Assembly: GCA_003563055.1 (NCBI GenBank)
Contig: PWSY01000060.1
Span: 1-47,410 of the forward strand
Length of the DNA stretch: 47,410 nt
Source: Anaerolineaceae bacterium
Lineage (GTDB): Bacteria > Chloroflexota > Anaerolineae > Anaerolineales > Anaerolineaceae
Reading direction: 5' to 3'
This document shows, one piece after another, positions 16,985-25,292 of this stretch (position 1 is its first letter; each line of letters opens with the position of its first letter). The notes beneath the pieces were generated by a model that saw nothing but the letters and a program-made list of their open reading frames with translations, was not told where the DNA came from and ran no database searches. Both the position numbers and the translations under genes were made by a program.

Positions 16985-18151
16985 ATGCAACACCGTACTG
17001 ACTATCCCCGGTCAGACCATCAGGTGGCCTTGGTAAAGTGTGGGTCTTATGACCGAGTTGCAGAAGCTTTGTGTCATGGCATTAACCTGCTTGGGGGGTT
17101 AGAAAAGTATTGCTCACCTGGTGAATTGCTCTTACTCAAGCCCAATTTATTATTAGGGGATAAACCTGAAAAGGGTTCAACAACCCACCCCCTGTTTTTT
17201 CAGGCCGTTGCAGAGTTGTTTAAATCTGGGGGTACCAGGATGGTTTATGGGGATTCACCGGGTTTTGGGTCTCCACAAGCAGCTGTGCAAACCTCAGGGT
17301 TGAAAACAATTGCAGAATCTCTGGGGCTTGAGCTGAGTGATTTTCTTAATGTTATGCAGGTATCCAACCCGGATGGAATTTTATTGAAGCAATTTAACCT
17401 GGCAAAGGGATTGCGAGGTGTCGATGGTGTTATTAACCTGCCGAAACTCAAAACACACGGTCTGACACGATTGACCGGTGCAGTGAAAAATCTTTTTGGT
17501 TGTCTTCCCGGGGTGCAAAAAGCGTCTTTTCATGCCAGCTTAAAGGATCCGTCCAGGTTTAGTAAAATGCTGGTCGACCTGGCTGAACACATCTCCCCCA
17601 GGTTGAACATTATGGACGGCATCCTGGGTATGGAGGGCAATGGCCCTAGAAACGGTCGGTTGCGACAGGTGGGGATTGTTCTCCTATCTACCAACCCCCA
17701 TGCAATGGATCATTGTGTTGCCCAAATCATGAACCTGAAACCTGATTTGGTGCCAACTTTGAGGGTGGCCCGGGAAAACGGACTTTATCACCCTGAGGCG
17801 ATCAGGATTCTTGGGGATAGCTTGGGAGACTGTGTCCTGCCTGATTTTGATGTCAATCGCTCACTGGCCAGTGTGACTGGTTCTCAACGGCTTCACCTAA
17901 AACTATTGAAGAGATGGGTCACTCCACACCCAGCGCTTATTCCTGATAAATGTTCCTGTTGCGGCCGCTGTGTCAAAGTTTGTCCGGTAAACCCAAAGGC
18001 CGTCAGGTTTTCTAACGGATTTCGGCAACCGCCTCAGTTTGATTATCATGATTGTGTTCGTTGTTATTGCTGCCAGGAAATGTGCCCAGATGCGGCTATA
18101 ATCATAAAGACGCCGATGCTCGGAAAAATTGCAAACCATCTCAAGCTGTGA
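16985..18151 (+). CDS. DUF362 protein with C-terminal 2[4Fe-4S] ferredoxin domain
   Basis: The 388-residue product has a DUF362 domain (about residues 15-300), with KPNLLLGDKPEKGSTTHP and INLPKLKTHGLTRLTGAVKNLFG as recognisable stretches. The C-terminus carries two cluster-binding motifs: CSCCGRCVKVCP (about 320-331) and CVRCYCCQEMCP (about 361-372). DUF362 ferredoxin proteins are common in anaerobes; their redox reaction is not established. GAGAGGAG lies properly before the ATG. The neighbouring corrinoid/methyltransferase locus also handles redox-sensitive cofactors, which is suggestive but not proof of a link. Confidence 0.9.
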   Translation: MQHRTDYPRSDHQVALVKCGSYDRVAEALCHGINLLGGLEKYCSPGELLLLKPNLLLGDKPEKGSTTHPLFFQAVAELFKSGGTRMVYGDSPGFGSPQAAVQTSGLKTIAESLGLELSDFLNVMQVSNPDGILLKQFNLAKGLRGVDGVINLPKLKTHGLTRLTGAVKNLFGCLPGVQKASFHASLKDPSRFSKMLVDLAEHISPRLNIMDGILGMEGNGPRNGRLRQVGIVLLSTNPHAMDHCVAQIMNLKPDLVPTLRVARENGLYHPEAIRILGDSLGDCVLPDFDVNRSLASVTGSQRLHLKLLKRWVTPHPALIPDKCSCCGRCVKVCPVNPKAVRFSNGFRQPPQFDYHDCVRCYCCQEMCPDAAIIIKTPMLGKIANHLKL

Positions 18152-18399
18152 ATTATGATTGATCGTTGTTTTGTAAAAGGGTGCCTTATAGGTCACAATA
18201 ATGGCGCTTGAGGTCGAAGCAAACGTTCACTGTTCTGATTGGCATATTTTCATCAACGAAATCAAAATGTTACAGTGACAGAGTCTTTGGGGTAATGAGG
18301 AACTGATAAACCAATACCCCGTGAAAACCTGTTATGGTGGGCGGCAACAACCCCTGGTCCGGATGTGACACCTTGAGATTTAAGAATTCCTTTTCACTA

Positions 18400-19770
18400 T
18401 CATGACGGGGCCTGGTATTCTTGAATGGCTTCTATCAACTCGTGGTGGCTGGGTATCAGGGAGGAGAATCTCAGGTCTCCGTTGATCAGGATGCAGGGCA
18501 AGTTTTTGATACCTAACTTCATCATGCGGGCGATGTTTTCTGGTTTGGTAATTTTATATTCCACCATATCGATGCCATTCCCCATTTCTTGTGCAGCTCG
18601 TTCGGCAGCACCGAGCATATAGGTGCAAGCAGCACAGGTGGCTGAATCGAGGGTGAACACTTCTATTAGGGGGATTTTTCGGTTGACGTAATCAGGCAAG
18701 TCGACCGAGTCCAGGTCTATTTCTGTAGCGTGATAATTGGCCAGGATCAAGCGGGTGTTTTCAGGGTCGCGAACAGCCTCTACTGCGGCGATGACATTTT
18801 CGACTGGCGTATCGTAAGGCATATCACAACCTGGGGAGATGATTAAATTATCCTGGTTTGGCAAGGTATCGAGCAGGTCAATTATATATTTCATATTGTC
18901 CTGCTGGGTGCCCAATAGCATGCGGGTGGTCAAGGGGATGTTGCCTTCTAAAACGATTTTATACCGGTCGGTGATGGGTTTCACCGCAACCATGTCGATA
19001 TTTTCATCCACAGCTACACAATCGGGTTTGGTCTGGCACATGCCCTCAATATTCTTGGTAGCATCGCCACAGACAAAAAATGAAGAAAAGGCCTCATTTA
19101 CTCGTATGTGTTCAAACACATCGCTGAAGGGGTCGGCGAGGAAACTGCTGAAGGTCCTGGGAGATACATGTGAGGTGACCGGGTCAACCACTGCGATTAC
19201 ATCCATCCCCGCACCGAGGTACAGGTCGGTCATGCGTTGTGCGACCTGACTTGTATAGGCCATGAGGCGTTTCAGGTACTCTGGGTCGTCCATTGTGTCA
19301 AGAAAGATATCTGTGCCCCTCAGGTGAGAGGCGAGGGTGAAAGGGCCGGTGATTAAGCCGTACAGGGCTGTGTGATCACCTACTGCGGCTTTCATGGCTT
19401 TCATTACCTTTAAAATCATTGGAATGCGTCCATCCTCGGATGTCGGCAGCTTGACGGGGATATCTTTGTGCCCGGCCAATGGGTGGCTGGCAACCGAAGG
19501 GGGAGCATCTTCTGCCCATGCCAGTTGGCAACCCAGAATCTCCGCTTCAACCTGCAGGTCGAATAAAACTGGTTGTCCATCGGGATCGTAAAGGCGGTTG
19601 ACTTCTATGAGGGAATCCAGTAGTTTATCATGCTCAGTGAGCACCTCCCTGGCGCTGTAGCCTTTTAGTTTTCCTGCATGGACGCCGGCGAAGGGTACCC
19701 AGGGAATGGTACTGGTCGGTTGGTGCTGAAGCGTTCTAAATAAGCGGGTTTTACCGTTTTCTGAGTTCAT
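18400..19770 (-). CDS. MtaA/UroD-family methyltransferase fused to a thioredoxin-like domain
   Basis: Residues 1 to about 365 form a uroporphyrinogen decarboxylase-fold methyltransferase of the MtaA/CmuA type (COG0407), with GPFTLASHLRG, VLEGNIPLTTRMLLGT and SPGCDMPYDTPVENV. Such enzymes move methyl groups between corrinoid proteins and a thiol such as coenzyme M. The usual zinc motif HxCG reads FFVCGD, so the His ligand is Phe; Cys of SPGC remains. The last 85 or so residues are a separate thioredoxin-like fold with CAAC and a cis-Pro loop (KNLPCILINGD). The start is the ATG at 19770 (456 residues), with AAAGGAC upstream; in-frame codons to 19836 run into the promoter. It is driven by a consensus promoter covered by a LacI-type operator. 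Confidence 0.85.
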   Translation of the reverse strand: MNSENGKTRLFRTLQHQPTSTIPWVPFAGVHAGKLKGYSAREVLTEHDKLLDSLIEVNRLYDPDGQPVLFDLQVEAEILGCQLAWAEDAPPSVASHPLAGHKDIPVKLPTSEDGRIPMILKVMKAMKAAVGDHTALYGLITGPFTLASHLRGTDIFLDTMDDPEYLKRLMAYTSQVAQRMTDLYLGAGMDVIAVVDPVTSHVSPRTFSSFLADPFSDVFEHIRVNEAFSSFFVCGDATKNIEGMCQTKPDCVAVDENIDMVAVKPITDRYKIVLEGNIPLTTRMLLGTQQDNMKYIIDLLDTLPNQDNLIISPGCDMPYDTPVENVIAAVEAVRDPENTRLILANYHATEIDLDSVDLPDYVNRKIPLIEVFTLDSATCAACTYMLGAAERAAQEMGNGIDMVEYKITKPENIARMMKLGIKNLPCILINGDLRFSSLIPSHHELIEAIQEYQAPS

Positions 19771-19807
19771 CAATGAGTCCTTTTTATCTTCAATTCTGAT
19801 CATTCTG

Positions 19808-19836
19808 ATTATAAAAGGGGATGACAACGATGTCAA
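19808..19836 (-). promoter_or_regulatory. Consensus sigma-70 promoter of the methyltransferase gene
   Basis: On the minus strand, TTGACA (19836-19831), a 17-bp spacer and TATAAT (19813-19808) match the housekeeping consensus at all twelve positions. The expected start of transcription is about 19801, giving a leader of about 30 bases. A 12-bp operator overlaps the -35 element and spacer. Confidence 0.9.
19823..19834. promoter_or_regulatory. LacI-type operator 1 (methyltransferase promoter)
   Basis: GACAACGATGTC differs by one base from the perfect palindrome GACAACGTTGTC found in front of the adjacent lacI-type gene. It covers part of the -35 hexamer and the spacer, a position where repressor binding blocks polymerase. 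The central CG is typical for LacI-family sites. Confidence 0.75.
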
Positions 19837-19919
19837 CCCAATACTGGCGCATATCTCAAAATGTTCTCTGTTTACAAGGCGAATAGACGCTGTTTTTTCA
19901 TTTGACCCCAGTGAAAGGC

Positions 19920-19949
19920 TTGATTAAATCCAGAATGTCCGATTATAAT
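19920..19949 (+). promoter_or_regulatory. Promoter of the lacI-type regulator and corrinoid gene
   Basis: TTGATT (19920-19925), an 18-bp spacer and TATAAT (19944-19949) form a good promoter. Transcription should begin near 19956, so the operator at 19974-19985 would lie at about +19 to +30, suited to autorepression. Confidence 0.75.
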
Positions 19950-19973
19950 ATTGTTGAGAATGGTATTCAAGCC

Positions 19974-19985
19974 GACAACGTTGTC
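19974..19985. promoter_or_regulatory. LacI-type operator 2 (regulator promoter)
   Basis: GACAACGTTGTC is a perfect 12-bp palindrome with a central CG, 17 bases before the regulator start. Its near-identical partner at 19823-19834 faces the divergent gene. Confidence 0.75.
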
Positions 19986-20002
19986 TGATATGGGAATATT
20001 TT

Positions 20003-21022
20003 ATGCCTGCTACGATTAAGGATGTTGCCAAATTAGCGGATTGCTCCATCAAGACAGTCTCTCGGGTCGTCAATCAAGAGCCCCATGTCGCTGAAGCTAC
20101 CCGGGAAAAAGTTCAATCAGCAATTGAGACGCTGGGTTATGCGCCAAATTTTTCGGCGCGGCGGTTGGTGCAACGTAAGGCTTATATGATCTGTGTCCTG
20201 CTGCACGAGGCCGGGTTTTATCAGTCAGCAGTGCTTTCGAAGGTGTTGGATGTTGGTTATCAACATGATTATGATATCCTGATCCAAACTTATTTTCCCT
20301 CCCATAATCGATCGAAAGAAAAACTGGCGGCATTGATCCGGGAAAAACGCGTTGATGGCTTGGTCATCACACCGCCATGTGATGTCGATCGTTACCTGAC
20401 AGAGCTGTTGGTGAAATCCCAGGTGCCTTATGTTCAAATTACGCCTTTGAACCGGACAGCAGAGGTTCCCTATGTCACCGGGGATGATTATCAGGGGGCT
20501 TACCTGATGGCAGAGCGTTTAATTATGCTGGGTCACTGGCGGATTGCTTTCCTGAATGGGCCACGAAATCATCGTATGAGTATTGATCGGCTGTATGGTT
20601 ATAAAGCAGCGTTAGAAATGTACCGCATTCCTTTTCGCGAAAGGCTGGTCATGGAATCATTGTACAATTTTGATGGTGGGTATAATGCAACCCGAATGGC
20701 AATGGCCATGGATGAGCCGCCAACGGCAATTTTTGGTGGCAGTGATTCAGCGGCTATTGGAGCACTTTATGCATTACGAGAATTGGGGGTATCCGTGCCC
20801 AAACAAGTATCTGTATGTGGTTTTGATAACCTGCCACAATCACAGCAGACCTGGCCCGGGTTGAGCACGGTTGATCACCCAGTTGAAGCGATTGTGGATA
20901 AGGCCATTGAGATTCTGATGGCGATATTGGCAGGTCATGAACCGGATTCCCGGCAGGTGGTTTTGCCCTGTCGTTTGGTGATGAGGGGCTCTACTGGTGC
21001 ACCCCCAGTGGAAATGACATAA
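20003..21022 (+). CDS. LacI-family transcriptional regulator
   Basis: The 339-residue protein has the LacI helix-turn-helix at its N-terminus (ATIKDVAKLADCSIKTVSRV, residues 3-22) with the hinge helix around NFSARRLVQ, then a periplasmic-binding-protein-like effector domain ending in PCRLVMRGST. Unlike most sugar regulators, its context is a methyltransferase and a corrinoid protein, so the effector may be a methylated substrate or other metabolite of that pathway. It probably represses both divergent promoters through the two matched operators and is co-transcribed with the corrinoid gene 40 bases downstream. Confidence 0.92.
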   Translation: MPATIKDVAKLADCSIKTVSRVVNQEPHVAEATREKVQSAIETLGYAPNFSARRLVQRKAYMICVLLHEAGFYQSAVLSKVLDVGYQHDYDILIQTYFPSHNRSKEKLAALIREKRVDGLVITPPCDVDRYLTELLVKSQVPYVQITPLNRTAEVPYVTGDDYQGAYLMAERLIMLGHWRIAFLNGPRNHRMSIDRLYGYKAALEMYRIPFRERLVMESLYNFDGGYNATRMAMAMDEPPTAIFGGSDSAAIGALYALRELGVSVPKQVSVCGFDNLPQSQQTWPGLSTVDHPVEAIVDKAIEILMAILAGHEPDSRQVVLPCRLVMRGSTGAPPVEMT

Positions 21023-21062
21023 TGTTGGTTGATTTAGTGATATTTAAGAAAGGATGAAGCTC

Positions 21063-21692
21063 ATGGAAGGTGAATTAAAAGAACTGTATAATGCGATATT
21101 GGAGGGGCAAAGGGATGTTGCCAAGGAGAAAGTTGAACAGGCTCTGGCTGGTGGCGTCAACCCATCAGAGGTGTTAAATGCCATGGTAACAGCAATGGGA
21201 GAGGTTGGCCGTTTGTTTGAGGAAGGGGAGTATTTTGTGCCAGAAATGTTAATTGCCGCTCGGGCGATGAAGACTGGTATGGAGATTCTCAAACCACAGC
21301 TGGTGGACGCGGATATTCAGCCGGTTGGCACTATAGTTGCCGGGACTGTTAAGGGTGACTTGCATGACATTGGCAAGAACCTGGTCTGCATGATGCTGGA
21401 AGGCGCAGGTTTCCAGGTTGTTGACCTGGGCGCAGATGTTTCCCCCGAAGCATTTGTGACTGCTGTCAAAGAGCATCAGCCAAATTTTGTGGCCATGTCC
21501 GCCTTGCTGACAACCACGATGCCAAACATGCAAACCACTATTGATGCGTTGAAAGAAGCCGGCGTACGTGACGATGTCAAAGTATTGATTGGCGGTGCCC
21601 CAATCACAGATGCCTATGCTGAAAAAATCGGTGCGGATGGCTATGCAGCGGATGCCAGCCGGGCAGTAAAAGTGGCCAAATCACTGGTGTAA
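21063..21692 (+). CDS. Corrinoid (B12)-binding methyl-carrier protein, MtaC/MttC type
   Basis: The 209-residue protein has the helical N-terminal cap of methionine-synthase-like modules and a Rossmann-like B12 domain with the base-off signature GDLHDIGKNL, in which His101 is the lower cobalt ligand, and the SALLTTTM loop. It carries a methyl group on cobalamin between a substrate-specific methyltransferase and a MtaA-type enzyme, both cytoplasmic. The start is ATG 21063, because AAGAAAGGA (21045-21053) precedes it properly; an ATG at 21054 overlaps that site. No MtaB- or MttB-type substrate methyltransferase is in the window, so the methyl donor is unknown. Confidence 0.93.
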   Translation: MEGELKELYNAILEGQRDVAKEKVEQALAGGVNPSEVLNAMVTAMGEVGRLFEEGEYFVPEMLIAARAMKTGMEILKPQLVDADIQPVGTIVAGTVKGDLHDIGKNLVCMMLEGAGFQVVDLGADVSPEAFVTAVKEHQPNFVAMSALLTTTMPNMQTTIDALKEAGVRDDVKVLIGGAPITDAYAEKIGADGYAADASRAVKVAKSLV

Positions 21693-21739
21693 GCAGGTTA
21701 TAACAACCCTGTAGGATAGTCATTTGGGCATAGGTTTTA

Positions 21740-21765
21740 GAGGTGCCCTCAGTCCTGGGCACCTC
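21740..21765 (+). terminator. Strong hairpin after the corrinoid gene, possible terminator
   Basis: GAGGTGCCC and GGGCACCTC pair perfectly (9 bp) around an 8-base loop, 47 bases after the gene. It lacks a proper T-run on the plus strand (TTGATG follows), so termination may need another factor. Confidence 0.5.
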
Positions 21766-21844
21766 TTGATGTACATCTCGCCTCAGAAACCGGTTCAGCA
21801 GGCTGTAATGCTTACCTATTTCGTCCTGGGCATTAAAGGATCTA

Positions 21845-21917
21845 TGCCCCCACGGGAATTCGAATCCCGGTTTTGGCCTTGAGAGGGCCACGTCCTAGTC
21901 CACTAGACGATGGGGGC
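21845..21917 (-). tRNA. tRNA-Glu (anticodon CTC)
   Basis: On the minus strand a full cloverleaf can be drawn: acceptor GCCCCCA/TGGGGGC with discriminator A, a D-arm GTCTAGTGGACTAGGAC, anticodon stem TGGCC/GGCCA with loop CTCTCAA (anticodon CTC), and T-arm CGGGA-TTCGAAT-TCCCG. Length is 73 bases; CCA is not encoded. It reads GAG codons. Confidence 0.96.
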
Positions 21918-22181
21918 AAGTGCATGGAATTCTAACACAGACTATTTAAAGCGTCAATGAGATTGATGCTTTGAAAAAGGGAAGATCAGAGAATTTTGTT
22001 TCGTTTCATCTCAGTGGATTTTATTGAACAACACTTTGATAAAAAGCTTATCGTCTTAAAAAAGATACCGTTGTAAACGCCATCGCACAGATAATGCAAG
22101 TGAACCTATCGGTTAACAGGTGTAAACTGGTTGAGGTTAAGCCAAGGTTAGGGGTGATTTTTGATTGGATTGGGTTCAATA

Positions 22182-22215
22182 AATAAAAAAACGCCAGCAA
22201 TTAAGGCCGGCGTTT
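22182..22215 (-). terminator. Rho-independent terminator of the FKBP gene
   Basis: On the minus strand, AAACGCCGGC and GCTGGCGTTT form a 10-bp stem (one G-T pair) with a 7-base loop, followed by a T-rich tract. It lies 20 bases after the stop. The rest of the gap to the tRNA gene (21918-22181) shows nothing I can interpret. Confidence 0.9.
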
Positions 22216-22235
22216 CAGTGATCGAATGGAAATTA

Positions 22236-22745
22236 TCAGCAATCGCTGCAATCTCCCGTTGAACAGCTACCACACGCATCACCCAATCGTCCTTGTTCAA
22301 GTTCCTCTTGTGTGGCCGGGCGTAAATTGGTGACCTTTGTCTTAAAATGCAGGTTTTTGCCTGCCAGAGGATGGTTCAGGTTGATCGTCACAGCCTCATC
22401 TGTTATTGCCATGGCCACACCAGTATAAACGCGCCCCTGACCGTCCTGCAGGCGCATCGGGTGACCAAGCTTGATTTCAAAATCTTCTGGAAAGCTGCTT
22501 AGAGGGACTTCAATTTCCATCTCAGGGTCATATGTCCCATAGGCATTTTCTGATTCAACGAAAATTTCTTTTTCCTCACCCAGTTGCATTCCATCAACCT
22601 CGCTTTCGAGGCCAGATATGATATTCCCATGCCCGTGAAGGAATTGAATGGGCCCTGAATCGATTTCGCTCCCTTCGACGACCAGAGAATAATCCATGGT
22701 TACGACAACATCTTTTTTTACGGTTGTTATTTCTTGTCCTGTCAT
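22236..22745 (-). CDS. FKBP-type peptidyl-prolyl isomerase, SlyD-like
   Basis: The 169-residue protein has the SlyD arrangement: an FKBP half (VTMDYSLVVEGSEIDSG...FLHGHGNIISGLESEVDGMQLGE), the inserted chaperone flap in the middle (about residues 72-125), the returning strand (NHPLAGKNLHFKTKVTNL) and a Cys-rich tail (CGSCSTGDCSDC) that could bind nickel or zinc. It catalyses proline isomerisation and assists folding in the cytoplasm. The start is ATG 22745, seven bases after AGGAG; a GTG six bases upstream is too close to that site. A strong terminator follows. Confidence 0.93.
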   Translation of the reverse strand: MTGQEITTVKKDVVVTMDYSLVVEGSEIDSGPIQFLHGHGNIISGLESEVDGMQLGEEKEIFVESENAYGTYDPEMEIEVPLSSFPEDFEIKLGHPMRLQDGQGRVYTGVAMAITDEAVTINLNHPLAGKNLHFKTKVTNLRPATQEELEQGRLGDACGSCSTGDCSDC

Positions 22746-22933
22746 TTTCACACTCCTGCTTATAGCCCAAGGTTTATTTTCTCGGGCACACTGCTCAATA
22801 GATTGAACGCCAACAAATGCTAATTTGTTAATGCTCTACAACTCACCCATTATACTGTATGGGTGTCATTCCACAAAAGTTTGTAGAATATTCTGATAAT
22901 TATCTGATAAAAGAAAAAAAGGGTTGGGCAGAA

Positions 22934-23440
22934 TTATTTAATCATGCCAAGGTTTAATCCAACCAATTTACAAAAATGCTGTTCTTGAGACATGTCTGCG
23001 AATGCTGACTTTGGTAGGAAGAAATGATCCGATGGACTGGATTTTAGAAAGAGGAGGTAATATGCGTCCAGTTCCTGGGCAATGCTGAACTGATCCCAGG
23101 AGTAATTTTGGGAGTGTCCATCTTCAATAATACTGATTCCTGAACAATCTAAGTGCCAGGTGATTGCCAGAGTCTGATTGGCTTTTTGCCTGGCATGTTG
23201 GTGAAGGTTGATGGTGGTGTAAACCATGAAGAAAACGAATAGCGCCGGGGGAAGCACAAAAAATAGGAGCTGGTTCGGGTCAACTGTCAGCCAGCCAATT
23301 AACCACCCAACCAGGGTGATGATGGTTGTGAGGGTCATCAATCCGATTAGGACGAGGGTTGGTTTATTGAAGGTTGTGGCCCGGTTTACGGTCAAGTAAT
23401 CTTGATAGGTGGGGTTAAATGTCAGTTGAAATTTTGCCAT
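22934..23440 (-). CDS. YcxB-like membrane protein
   Basis: The 168-residue protein starts with a short strand-forming segment (MAKFQLTFNPTYQDYLTVNR), then two adjacent membrane helices (about residues 30-50 and 58-78), then a C-terminal cytoplasmic domain with a PH-like pattern (ISIIEDGHSQNYSWDQFSIAQELDAYYLLF). This order matches YcxB-like proteins, whose function is unknown. The ATG at 23440 has AAGGGA upstream; the open frame runs on to 23563 but would then overlap the divergent pgm gene. Confidence 0.7.
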   Translation of the reverse strand: MAKFQLTFNPTYQDYLTVNRATTFNKPTLVLIGLMTLTTIITLVGWLIGWLTVDPNQLLFFVLPPALFVFFMVYTTINLHQHARQKANQTLAITWHLDCSGISIIEDGHSQNYSWDQFSIAQELDAYYLLFLKSSPSDHFFLPKSAFADMSQEQHFCKLVGLNLGMIK

Positions 23441-23549
23441 GATGCGGTCCCTTGTTGTTATGGGGAGCGGGTGTCTAGAATTATAATGGAGAACGCCTTC
23501 GGGTATAATATTGGTATCAACCGAACCATAAATATTGAGGAAATCAAAC

Positions 23550-25199
23550 ATGCACATGAGCACTCTGGCTGGAAAGCCTGCCCCACGACATTTACTGGTT
23601 GATGTCCCAAAACTGGTAGCAGCTTATTACACTGAAAAGCCAGATCCCTTTGAAAGGGCACACCAGGTGTCATTTGGCACCTCCGGTCATCGTGGCTCGT
23701 CTTTAGATTGTTCATTCAATGAAGATCATATCCTGGCCATCAGCCAGGCGATTGTTGCCTACCGAGAAGAACAGGGCTATACTGGCCCGTTGTACATTGG
23801 AAAAGATACCCATGCCCTGTCAGAACCGGCATTACGTACAGCCGTGGAGGTTTTCGCAGCCAATGTTGTGAATGTACTGCTGTCAGAGGGTTCGGAGTAT
23901 ACACCCACGCCTGTGATTTCCCACGCTATCCTGACTTATAACCAGGCGCGTAGCAGTGGGAAAGCAGATGGTGTTGTTATTACACCATCCCATAACCCGC
24001 CCAAAGACGGGGGATTTAAATATAACCCGCCGCATGGCGGCCCGGCTGGCACTGAGACCACCAAAACAATTCAAGATTTGGCAAACACATTCCTCAAAAA
24101 CGGCTTAAAAGGTGTCAAGCGAGTGCCGTGGTCCCAAGCTCGGAAGAAAGATAATGTTCGTTTTAATAATTTTCTAAAACCATATGTTGATGACCTGGAT
24201 AATGTGGTTAATTTGGGCATTGTTTCAACATCCGGGATCAGGATGGGTGTTGACCCACTGGGAGGTGCTGGCATTGAATACTGGGGTCCCATTGCAGAAA
24301 CTTATGGCCTTGACCTCGAAGTGGTCAATCAGGAAGTGGACCCCACTTTTCGGTTCATGAGGGTTGACAAGGATGGCAAGATCCGGATGGATTGCTCCTC
24401 GCCTTATGCGATGGCCAGCTTGATTGACTTGAAAGATAAATTTGATGTGGCCTTTGGCAACGATCCAGATTATGATCGGCATGGTATTGTGACCCCCAAG
24501 GCCGGATTGATGAACCCGAATCACTACCTGGCAGTGGCTGTTTGGTACCTGTTTCAAAACCGTCATGAATGGCGACAGGAGATCACGGTTGGAAAGACTG
24601 TGGTTACCAGTGCCATGCTGGATCAGGTTGCCAGGTCGTTGGATAGGGGAGTGACAGAAGTGCCCGTTGGATTCAAGTGGTTCGTCCCAGGTTTACTACG
24701 TGGTGATCTGGGTTTTGGCGGTGAAGAAAGTGCTGGCGCTTCTTTTTTGAGGAAAGATGGCACCACCTGGACGACAGATAAAGATGGTATCATCCTTGAC
24801 CTGCTGGCAGCGGAAATACTGGCCGTCACTGGTCAAGACCTCTTTGATCATTATGCAAAGCTGCAAGACGAATTTGGTCAGTCATTTTATGGACGGCTGG
24901 AGGCCAAAGCGACCATGGCGCAAAAGGCGGTCTTTGACAAACTAACACCTGAAATGGTTCGGGCAGATGAGCTGGCTGGCGAAATAATTGAAACTAAAAT
25001 GACCAGAGCACCTGGCAACGATGCTGACATTGGCGGGTTAAAGATCTCTACTCAGAATGGCTGGGTGGCGGTGCGTCCCTCTGGCACAGAGGATATCTAT
25101 AAAGTGTACGCTGAATCTTTTCTTGGCGAGGATCACCTGGCGCGCATTCAGGAAGAAGGGCAGGCTATCGTCCAAAATTTATTTGATGAAGAGCTTTAG
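23550..25199 (+). CDS. pgm: Phosphoglucomutase (alpha-D-glucose phosphate-specific)
   Basis: The 549-residue product matches the E. coli Pgm type in length and motifs: SFGTSGHRGSS near the N-terminus, the phosphoserine loop VITPSHNPPKDGGFKYNPPHGGPA-type segment with catalytic Ser147, the metal loop GNDPDYDRHG, the sugar loop GGEESAGAS and the phosphate loop VRPSGTEDIYKVYAE at the C-terminus. It interconverts glucose 1- and 6-phosphate and feeds glycogen and polysaccharide synthesis. The ATG at 23550 follows GAGGA; an in-frame TTG upstream is unlikely. It is divergent from the YcxB-like gene. Confidence 0.96.
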   Translation: MHMSTLAGKPAPRHLLVDVPKLVAAYYTEKPDPFERAHQVSFGTSGHRGSSLDCSFNEDHILAISQAIVAYREEQGYTGPLYIGKDTHALSEPALRTAVEVFAANVVNVLLSEGSEYTPTPVISHAILTYNQARSSGKADGVVITPSHNPPKDGGFKYNPPHGGPAGTETTKTIQDLANTFLKNGLKGVKRVPWSQARKKDNVRFNNFLKPYVDDLDNVVNLGIVSTSGIRMGVDPLGGAGIEYWGPIAETYGLDLEVVNQEVDPTFRFMRVDKDGKIRMDCSSPYAMASLIDLKDKFDVAFGNDPDYDRHGIVTPKAGLMNPNHYLAVAVWYLFQNRHEWRQEITVGKTVVTSAMLDQVARSLDRGVTEVPVGFKWFVPGLLRGDLGFGGEESAGASFLRKDGTTWTTDKDGIILDLLAAEILAVTGQDLFDHYAKLQDEFGQSFYGRLEAKATMAQKAVFDKLTPEMVRADELAGEIIETKMTRAPGNDADIGGLKISTQNGWVAVRPSGTEDIYKVYAESFLGEDHLARIQEEGQAIVQNLFDEEL

Positions 25200-25275
25200 C
25201 TAACAGCGTTCATTCGTTTCTCAAATTAGCGCCATTAACTTTGCTTGTTTTCATGTTGGATTGAAATTAGAAATC

Positions 25276-25292
25276 GTAACTACTCAGGGAGT
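25276..25292 (+). repeat. Partial copy of the MITE terminal repeat
   Basis: GTAACTACTCAGGGAGT matches the left end of the element at 25901 (GTAACTGCTCAGGCAGT) at 15 of 17 positions, and its first 12 bases are the exact complement of that element's right end. It has no visible opposite end, so it is probably a remnant. Confidence 0.5.

Noticed and set aside
18152-18399. Terminator between the converging DUF362 and methyltransferase genes
   Set aside because: Only a weak 6-bp pairing (GGGGTA/TACCCC) with a 20-base loop was found and no T-run.
21604-21891. 95-codon open frame on the minus strand
   Set aside because: It runs through the tRNA-Glu gene and the end of the corrinoid gene, so it cannot be a real protein gene.
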